Shown piece by piece: positions 56,001 through 64,000 of a stretch of 64,000 nt of DNA; positions within the stretch are counted from its first letter, which is position 1; each line of letters opens with the position of its first letter. The translations under genes were made by a program, and so were the position numbers. The DNA comes from Sipunculus nudus (Eukaryota > Annelida > Sipuncula > Golfingiida > Sipunculidae), in NCBI GenBank assembly GCA_026874595.1, contig CM049308.1, positions 11,683,501 to 11,747,500 of the forward strand. The letters are read 5' to 3'. The notes beneath the pieces are model-generated. The model worked only from the letters and a program-made list of their open reading frames with translations, was not told where the DNA came from and did not search any database.

Positions 56001-59000
56001 ACTATGTAAAATTTATTTAAATTAACATAAATGTTAATCTGGTTAAATAAGTTCAGGAGGTTTATTAATATATTTAAAATATATAAGTTTTATATCCAAT
56101 TGGCAAATTCCTCTAGGTTCATGTTTCACTGTTATCAGCATCCATTATTAGCTTATGCTCAACACACCAGATTTAAGAGCTGTCCCTTTGTCTTCTGGCT
56201 GGTAGTCAATTTCTCAAAAGGATGTATCATCTTTATAGCATCATCCTTGATCAGCCATTAAATATTTACTCAGTCACAGGTCAGGCTTATCCAGTGGAGG
56301 TATCTCCTCTCAGGCTGTCATGACTGGATGGTTGTCAAATGGTAGCCCACTGTTGCTGCTTGTGTACGATAAACATGCCTTTCCAGTGGCAAAGGAGTCA
56401 AGGAATAACACAACTACCCCACATTCAGAGAAACCTACTTGGACAAGACAGCTTTTCAAGTATTTAATAATTTGCATCTGGAAAGGTCACCCCCACAAAA
56501 TTATTGACATAGTGATTGATGTCACTGTATATCTTAAGTCATTTATGTTATAAGTGACTGGATCATGTACATCTCTCTCAGATGTAAGAATAAATGCTTA
56601 TCTGTGAATATATGATATACTATAGTACCACTGATTGTGGAGTTTAACTAAACATGTGTGAATTGCAGTTGTTTAGCTTTTCAGTAGTTTAATGTAAAAA
56701 ATAGGTAATAATGTATAAATAAGTCATACTATAACTGACCTCCCTGAAGAAGAGAAATAATTTCAATTTTCAAAATTATTATTAAAATCATGGTATGACA
56801 ACCTGTGGCAAAAACATTGAGTTTTAGGTATAAATATATGGTCTCATAATAATTCAGTTAACTAGACATATCTGTTCCTTATAAGAACTGTATTTTTTTT
56901 ACAATGGAAAGCTAAACTTAATATAAAATGTCTACTTCACACACAGTACACACACAAACTTCCAATAAAACTGGATAAAACCTGTTTTATCTGATCCGGA
57001 TTAATCCAGATTTATCCAGTGGATTTAACCAACTGCGGACAAAACTGCCAACCCTGTTGGTATGTATATATCTTCTAAATAGGTTATGTTTTCATCAGTG
57101 TTTATTGGTATGTATATATCTTCTAAATAGGTTATTTTTTCAGCAGTGTTTATTGGGATGTAAATTTCAACCAAGGAGGTTATACTTTCATCATTGTTTA
57201 TTGGTTTGTATATCTCTCCCAAGGAGTTTATGTTTTCATCAGTGTTTATGGGATGTAAATTTCAACCAAGGAGGTTATACTTTCATCTTTGTTTATTGGT
57301 TTGTATATCTCTCCCAAGGAGTTTATGTTTTCATCAGTGTTTATTGGAATGTAAATCTCATCCAAGGAGGTTATGTTTTCTTCAGTGTTTATTGGTTTGT
57401 ATATATCTCCCAAGAAGGTTATGCTTTCATCAGCATATATATTTTTGTAAATCTCTTCCAAGGAGGTTATATTTTCATCAGTGTTTATTGGATGTATATA
57501 TCTTCTAAATAGTATATGTTTCCATCAGTGTTTATTGGGATGTAAATCTCATCGAAGGAGGTTATGTTTTCATCAGTATTTATTGGTTTGTGTATCTTGA
57601 CCAAGCAGGTTATGTTTTTATAAGTATAACATGCCTCACCGCTAATCTTTGGTTCTGTGTTTGGTTTTTGTCTGTGTCAAGAAAGCTATGTGGTCCTCAG
57701 TTTTTGTTGGTTAGTCTATCCCTTTTGTTGAGGTTATATTTACATCAGTGTTTGTTGACTTGTGTAAATATGCCAAGGAGGTCAAGTTTTCATCAGTGAT
57801 TGATCCATTGTGCATCTCAGCTATAGGTGTTGTTTTCATCAGTATCGATTGGTTTGTGTATCTCAGCCAAGGAAGTAATGTTTTCTCAAGATCATTCTAG
57901 TCCATAGAATCCAACCTTGCTCAGGCATGGATCCAGGATTTTTTGCAGGGGTGGGTCAACAGGTGTCATGCATAAAAACTGTCTATAAAAAAAGGTTGTT
58001 GGATAAGAGCAGTTGGGGGGGGGGGGGGTTGACCACAAAACCTCCTGTCATGCATTAGATTTGTCTAAAAAAAAGGTTGTTGGTTAAGAGCAGGGGGAGG
58101 GGGAGTCTCAACTAACACTAAATCTGCAGATATCTCTGCTTTTTTGTTGAAATAATGCTCGCCAGAGTGTATGCTTCCTTCCCAGACTAACATGATTGGC
58201 CAATTTGTCATTTATTAACAGTTTTTGGGCCACAGGTAACGTGAACCTGTATCTTTACCTAGGTGATCAGTACCTGTACTTGACGGTCATGAGTAGGAAG
58301 AACCTGGTGCATGTACCTGAGGCTAAAGTATCTCTACCTGTATAATGCAATTCAGGTGTATGTTTGGGACTGGTAATGTTGACTTGCATATTGATGAAAT
58401 GTGTATAATGCCATTAGTTCAAATTATCTGCACGTGTATGTGGGTACTTTTTAAGTACCTTGACCTGTATCTAGGTACTCTATGAAGTACCTGTACCTAT
58501 ACCTTCTTGCAAGTACCTGTATCTGTACCTAGGTATTAACTCATGTACCTGGAAAAACTTACTGCAGGCTGCATACCATCAGAACACATTGATGGTCAAA
58601 TGGATCCTTCATTTAAACAGTTAAGTTCTTCAGAATATTGATTATATTACCTACTGTATGTAGAATTCAATAGTAATTTGGTTTTAAGCTGACTCTTAAT
58701 TAAGTCTTAATTAAATGCACACTGAATGAGAGCATATTCAAATTACAGCAGTATCAAAATATGATGTACCTGAATCTGAATATCCATCGTCATACGTTGA
58801 ATATGCAAAGAACTTCATTGACATTTCCGGAGCTAATGATTCTGTATATTGGACCACCACGCGACGTGAAGACTAAAAACTTCTAAATATCCTCCAGATG
58901 ATTGACTTTTGGAAATTTTATTTATTTTTAAGGACGAATATCTAGAATTAATATGGTAGAATGAGGAAGAAGGGGTTTGGCTCGACATTGACGGGTTGGC

Positions 59001-60834
59001 CGAAGATTCAGTGACATTTGTCTTATATTGAGATTAGAGGAATTAACAGGATAAAAAATGATGGATGTCCAAATTCTTTTATTGAAACAATTATGAATAG
59101 TATAAAATGAAATTAAATAACAAACAATATACAGGTAAATATTTTCAATTATTAAAATAACTCAAAACCTACCTAAGTTTCACAGGAATCAACATTGTCA
59201 GTGATGGATCGCTGCATGGCATTGACGGGTTGGTCGGACATTCAAGTCACAAATTTTTGCTCTTGGACTTGTAACCGCACATAAGTCGACCCCCCAACTT
59301 TTGATGTTTTTTTCAGGCTGAAAATTTCTCTTGTTTTATGCGAGTTTTTATGGTAAGGTACACTCTGCATCATATTCTGCAGCGGTTATACACTCCATCA
59401 CTTTAACAGATACTTTGTATAGCAAGATACTCCGGGTCACACCACCAGGGGTCACACAAAGCAAACAGTTGTAATCAGGCCAATGAGAGCATGGTATCCT
59501 TTTGTGCATCCACCTCCAATTTTAACACCACAACACCCTGCTATCATTGGTCTGATTCTTGGCCCTGTGCCAGCTCTGATGTTGAGCCCCCGGAAAACTT
59601 GCTAAAAAAAGGCAGCAATTATAATTAAGGAGATCTGGAATGACAGCAGGGTTTAACCACTGTGTGGGAAGTGGATTAAAGGGAAAATTTATTATTTGAG
59701 TTGCATCATCAAACAAAGTTACATGAAGAAGCTAAATTTCCATATTCAAATCAAACCATGAACATGAGTAATGATGCAATCATCACATATATGATCCTAA
59801 AGTCACCCGGATATGACTATGTTTATACCAGCAGGTCAAGTGCTTGATGATGATCATAATGCTGGTGCCTTATCAGATTGGCAATTACATAATACAAGTA
59901 GTGTCAGTATATCCATGAGGACATGTTTTGTAGTTTTTTGCACTCACAGGGTCCTGATACATCAATGCATCAAAGACATGTACTTTTACATGCATTTATT
60001 TGCTTGTTATCCTGAATGCAGTTCATAATTAAAATGGTCAAAATATATTTTACAGCTCATATCTTTCCTCATGCATGTTTGTTTTACTGATTTGTTTTGT
60101 TAACTAGTAGATCTAGACTATAAATCTGTCAGAACTTTTTGTGTCATACTGTGAGTAAATTTCACCATGATATAACATTCATTCACTTGATTTCAATTAA
60201 ATTTGTCGGTTTTTTTTCATCTTAAATTATTTTTTGGTGTCTGAATATAAGACAACTCAATAGAAAACCTTGAGATGTACAAAGTGTACAATTACTTTTT
60301 ATATAAATAAGAATTTACCAAAAGGATTTTAAATTTATGATGGTAAACCCCAATGGCAGCAAAAACTTTAGTTCACAGAGCCATTCACGTGACTTTAAAT
60401 ACTGTCTGTAAGATATATGAAAAGCCATACTGGTCAATTGCAAAGAGATATAGAAAAAGAATTCACAAAAAAATTAGATCACACTGTATGGGAATCCAAC
60501 CCATGACCCTTTGATTGTTGGTTGTCTGCTCTACCACTGAGCTAACAGGGATCCCCAACCCTTCTGTGTATTAGCACATTTTCATGGGAAATGGCGAGGC
60601 AATGTCAGGGTATTATACATGCTATCTGTAGATATTTTGCTTTCTGAATTTTTGCACATGATTGCTTTGTTGTCTTTTACAAAATCATCTGAATCTTAAT
60701 CTTGATTTATTTTTCATTTATATTTGACAGGGTTTTACTGGTTTGGAAAGAAAGTTGGCAGCAGTTCAACATTTCCAACCAGAGAAGGTGACTTGAAACT
60801 TTGGGGAATTACATCATCTGAAACCTCAAGATAA
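52914..60834 (+). CDS. Small mitochondrial-type single-pass protein, CEBPZOS-like, three exons
   Basis: Coding exons 52914-53043, 55335-55379 and 60731-60834 join with consistent phase-1 junctions (donors gtgggc, gtaggt; acceptors ccttccag, atttgacag) into 92 residues. The protein starts MRKYPTKGKSGHKAVPWLRR, has a membrane helix VIIGETVLFGAFAVTWFQL, then CRSSEFRFKVHKYCPSLLNG, and ends near PTREGDLKLWGITSSETSR. Human CEBPZOS, an ~80-residue mitochondrial protein of poorly known role, has the same plan: basic start, an E-FGA-containing helix, then S-x-FR, K-x-x-P-x-[IL]L and a final RE-D-W. Phase agreement over three exons makes a real gene likely; the family assignment rests on short motifs. 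ATG 52914 is the first in-frame start after an acceptor at 52896. Confidence 0.7.
53170..53197. repeat. 28-bp perfect palindrome
   Basis: TCAAACCATTTTCG and its exact reverse complement meet at a TCGCGA centre. It lies in the first intron of the CEBPZOS-like gene. No family recognised. Confidence 0.9.
53198..55334 (+). other. Intron of CEBPZOS-like gene
   Basis: Apart from the palindrome before it I see only AT-rich sequence. Weak inverted words (ggcaatcca near 53153, tggattgc near 53552) hint at an old MITE around 53150-53560. Confidence 0.4.
55335..55379 (+). CDS. CEBPZOS-like exon 2 (45-bp microexon)
   Basis: Acceptor ccttccag, donor gtaggt, phase 1 to 1. It encodes EFRFKVHKYCPSLLN, matching the DFRQTMSKKYPFILE segment of human CEBPZOS in position and pattern. 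Confidence 0.68.
55580..55876. repeat. ~60-bp minisatellite, left part
   Basis: Units containing aaggaggttatgttttcatc and gtgtttattggtatgtatat. The array is split by the hAT-type element at 55877-57056. Confidence 0.88.
55877..57056. mobile_element. Non-autonomous hAT-type transposon, 1180 bp
   Basis: It begins CAGGGTTGG and ends CCAACCCTG. On both sides lies the 8-bp TTGGTATG (55869-55876 and 57057-57064), a target-site duplication. CAGGG ends with 8-bp duplications define hAT elements. Subterminal regions are packed with ggataaaac/gttttatcc words, as expected for transposase binding sites. No transposase frame is present. Confidence 0.88.
57057..57870. repeat. ~60-bp minisatellite, right part
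   Basis: Continuation of the array from 55580: about ten clear units up to 57620, then decayed units to 57870. All long frames here are repeat artefacts. Confidence 0.87.
57926..58110. repeat. Two tandem ~90-bp units with G tract
   Basis: Units share gtcatgcat, ttgtctaaaaaaaaggttgt and aagagcag, after a GGATCCAGG end. A ~12-G run is at 58016-58028. Confidence 0.6.
58111..60484 (+). other. Intron 2 of CEBPZOS-like gene, right part
   Basis: Irregular repeats of tacctgtacct-like words at 58230-58560; otherwise nothing recognised. Confidence 0.45.
60485..60553 (-). repeat. tRNA-derived sequence (SINE head or tRNA pseudogene)
   Basis: Minus strand: TAGCTCAGTGGTAGAGC is a perfect A-box/D-arm. 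ATGGGTTGGATTCCCAT is a closed T-arm, with the B box altered from GGTTCGA to GGTTGGA. The acceptor stem pairs only over CTGT/ACAG, and the anticodon arm does not fold properly. It is therefore not a working tRNA. Confidence 0.65.
60731..60834 (+). CDS. CEBPZOS-like exon 3 and stop
   Basis: Acceptor tatttgacag, phase 1. Encodes GFYWFGKKVGSSSTFPTREG, then DLKLWGITSSETSR and TAA at 60832-60834. Confidence 0.68.
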
Positions 60835-61148
60835 CACTGAGCTCCTGGATCAACATATAAACTGTATAACCAAACACATTGGGAATTCCCTGAATTCATG
60901 ATTCTGGTTTTATTTAATATGACTACATCTCACAAGTACTTGAACATTTGTAAATTTTCAGTTTGTAGGATCTTGCACACTTTATTTAATTTCCATGGTC
61001 TGCCATGGTAATCACCACATGATTATAAGGTTTATTCTGATAAGGTTTGTGGATTTCCAATTTTTTACTCTAGACAGGTTATTACAATAGTCAACTGTGT
61101 AGAAAGTAAGTCTTTTTGTTAAAGAAATTATAGGAATATCTTAATTTT
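60835..61148 (+). other. Probable 3' UTR of the CEBPZOS-like gene
   Basis: AT-rich sequence after the stop. No canonical AATAAA is evident before the next repeat element, so the transcript end is not defined. Confidence 0.35.
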
Positions 61149-63695
61149 TAGCTCAGCTGACTATAAGTCATCTGAGCTATAGTCGTGGTCCATTGTCCGT
61201 TGTCCGTCCGTCTGTCCGTCCTTGGTGCGTGGCACGTTTTGAAACCGTAAGACCTAGGAATCCAAAATTCGGCATAATGTTAGATGTCCCCAAGATCTCC
61301 TACCAAGCCGAAAACTGGGTCTTTGCAACTTTGTTCCTTTGAGAAATTAAGGAAAAACCTCAATTTTTTATTAAAAACCTATTTTCACACTTCAGGACTG
61401 ACTAATATCAAAACCACTCATCTGTTTTTCCTCATATTTACCATAAATATTCCTCTATATAGTTCCTATGGACATGCCAGAAATTATGTCTGTATTATTT
61501 AATTTAAAAAAGTTATGGGCCCAAACATAATGCATTTTGTAAAAATTCAGGAAAGATATTTGATCACTTAACACAAAAAATGTTAAAGCTATGGACCTTT
61601 TTCCAGTAATATAACTTTAATTAATCAAAATAAATTGTATACCCAAAATTAGATGAAAATCTTTTAAATATTTTAAAATATTAATAAAAATAAAAAATTG
61701 GTACCTTAAATTTTGCCCCATGGCACGTTTTTTTCCTGTAAGTACTGTGGATTTAATTTTCACAGCATGTTTTTGTAAGCATTTCAACTGTTAACACCAA
61801 AAATTTGAAACTAGTTGATCAAAAACTGTAGATTTTATTCAAGTTTTCAAGCACCATGTAACATATTGTTTACATCAAGCTAGTGTTATGCAGTTTGCAA
61901 GAGCTCAGCTCCCCAGCTTCAGCTCTAAGTTCCTTAAATTCGGCATACAGTTAGATGTCTCCAAAATCCCCTACCATGCCAAGAATTTGGTCACTAGGAC
62001 TTAATACCTTCGAGATATTAATGAAAAACTTCATTTTTCCAATTAAAAACCCATTGTTACACTTCAAGACTGCCAAATATCAAAACCACTGATCTGACTT
62101 TAATCATAAATAATATACATATTTTTCAATCTCTATGCACATGCCAGAATGATGTCAGTATTGCGTAATTGTTTTAAGTTATGGGCCCAAACATAATGCA
62201 CTTTGTAAAAAATCAAGAAATATATTTACTCCCTTAACAAGGGCATTGCTGAAGCTAGAAATTTTTTTGTCAGGGATGTAACATTATTTAATCAAGATTC
62301 AATTGAATACCCAAAATTAGTTCTGAATTTTTCAAATTTTATAAGTTATTAGTATAAATATAAAATTAGTACCTTAAATTTTGCCCAACTGTGACCATGG
62401 CCCGTTTGTTTCCCGTGAGCACTGTTGATATAATTTTCATATCATGCACACATAAGGATTTCAGCTTTTTAGTTTAGAAAGCTTAAAGAAACTGGCCAAA
62501 AATTGTAGCTTTTATTAATGTTTTTTATGAGACCCAGTCAGACTTTGGCTCTCTCCGGCCCCTCTTGAGTCACCTGTATTATGCATGCTTGAGGCGAGGC
62601 ATACACGGAATCCAGGCAGCTTATGGCCAGCCACAGTTGATCCAGGTGTCCAACCCAACTCATCTAGTAGTTTTAACCAACAACATAACAATAAACAATA
62701 AATTAATAAATTTTTATTGTTTTTTTAGAACAAATTAAAGAAAAATAGAAAAGGAATTTGTTAGTTCATAATAACAGGAAAATAACTTGCAGTTACTGAT
62801 GATATAATAATCTTGTATCGATGGGTAGAATGTCACGTATTCCAAATAACACCATGCAGTCACCTATGGCATTTTTCAGTTCAATTTTAATGATAAAGAA
62901 GTATATCATATTATTCATTACTAATCATTAGGGATCATATGAAGGAAATTAATAATAGACAAAAATGCAGTTGATAATATTAATCTGGATTCCTACTGTG
63001 TCTAGTGTGTACATTGATGTGAAATTAGTCCAAAATGAATTTTTTACAGTTATTTTTTAATATAAATAAAAAAGCCATAAAACCAGGTACTTATGATCAT
63101 TATTTAAATGTGTGAATTTTGTATATTGTTTGGTGAAAACTGAATAAATACCAGACATGGTGCAAATACTTTGTAATTGTATTTAAATACGGATATGATT
63201 ATGTACTGCATAAAGAATGGGAATTCAGGTAAAAATGAAAGTATATGAATACTCGTGCAAATACTTTCTAAATGTATTCATGAATGCATTCATGAATATA
63301 TTCTTTAATATTATTTTAATAATTATTTCAGTTATATTTCATTTTAAAAAATCATATGATTCTCTTATTATTTTTAATAAAAATTATATTTGGGACAATA
63401 TTTGTAATTTTTTTTAATTAATAGTTAAACTCTTATATTATATGTTCTGCTTATAAGTTATATGGCCAAGTCAAAATCTTTGTGACAATAGTACTCCATT
63501 TGTTAATAAAATAAATGAAATCAATCCTCTTCCCTGTCTCCAAAGGTACTATCAAAATCATACATAAGCTAAACAACAACAACTCATAATACAGCTTATT
63601 TTTATTACCACATAAAACCAGCATGTGCCTCATTTCTAAATCATATTTTTTTTCATATATAACAGCTGAGCGCCGTGACCCATAGGTCCCTTGTA
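61149..63695. mobile_element. Large non-autonomous element, AGCTCAGCTGA family, copy B
   Basis: Begins TTTTAGCTCAGCTGAC and continues tataagtcatctgagctata, almost as in copy A at 23398. It ends CAGCTGAGCGCCGTGACCCA then taggtcccttgta. It contains two ~670-bp inner units (marker attttcacagcatg near 61757, decayed near 62432). About 450 bp shorter than copy A and without its CT tract. Confidence 0.68.
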
Positions 63696-64000
63696 TATAA
63701 CTACACATGACTGTTAACATCAAACTATAAAACATCTTTTATATTTGTATTAAAGGTTCTACCATATCAATGAATAGGTCCATACTCCAGGAGTATATTT
63801 GAATATACAGCTGCAAATGTATCCTGTAAATCTTTACAAAAAAAAATGAAAGGATTTTAAAAGTGGATTAAACAGCATGATTCAGCATTGTAGATTTTGT
63901 AACTTGTATTAAATGAATTTCTTGCAATTAATTCCAAAAGTAGGACACTATTTGTTGTCTTTTTGGGAAATATTGGAAGAAATATGGAGGCATGAATAAA
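63696..64000. other. Window end, nothing recognised
   Basis: AT-rich sequence without gene or repeat signature. Confidence 0.5.

Noticed and set aside
55530-57512. Cysteine- and valine-rich frames with a regular period
   Set aside because: Translation of the ~60-bp minisatellite; frames break exactly where unit length varies.

Overview
This is a 64 kb piece of an AT-rich animal nuclear genome with large introns, GT-AG splicing, many short inverted-repeat transposons, minisatellites and TA or poly-G/C microsatellites. The repeat families (elements opening in AGCTCAGCTGA, 'AGGTCAAAGGTCA' arrays, GGCC-ended MITEs) and a large lineage-restricted membrane protein suggest a lophotrochozoan, most likely a mollusc. 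I cannot name the species from sequence alone.

Region 1 (1-12,533, plus strand) holds seven coding positions of an L-2-hydroxyglutarate dehydrogenase gene (L2HGDH). The 5' exons lie outside the window, and one position is filled by either of two exons. Those two exons (5818-5975 and 10581-10738) are both 158 bp, have the same phases and encode the same domain segment, about 69% identical. Using both, or neither, gives an immediate stop codon, so exactly one must be spliced in: a mutually exclusive exon pair. Introns hold minisatellites and a 2.4 kb inverted-repeat element made of ~285 bp units carrying about a dozen nuclear-receptor-like DR1 motifs.

Region 2 (15,618-31,450, minus strand) is a complete EIF4A3 gene (DEAD-box core of the exon junction complex) in 11 coding exons, converging on L2HGDH. 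Five of its introns each hold a C/D-box snoRNA with almost the same guide, complementary to the conserved 18S rRNA segment AATAGCGTATA. A sixth intron holds a different C/D snoRNA. The 8 kb first intron is full of transposon sequence, including a decayed LINE.

Region 3 (31.5-49.9 kb) is gene-poor. It contains a broken minus-strand LINE reverse transcriptase (32.5-33.8 kb), microsatellites, several MITEs, a 160 bp foldback element, a possible solo LTR, and one intronless minus-strand gene for a 777-residue multi-pass membrane protein of unknown function (40,396-42,729).

Region 4 (49.9-64 kb, plus strand) starts with an orphan first exon of a RecQ-like helicase. It is followed by a small three-exon gene (52,914-60,834) that I reconstruct as a CEBPZOS-like single-pass membrane protein. 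Its introns contain a foldback MITE, a 28-bp perfect palindrome, and a ~60 bp minisatellite split by a 1.18 kb hAT-type element with an 8-bp target duplication. A tRNA-derived repeat lies just before its last exon, and a second copy of the AGCTCAGCTGA element lies after it.
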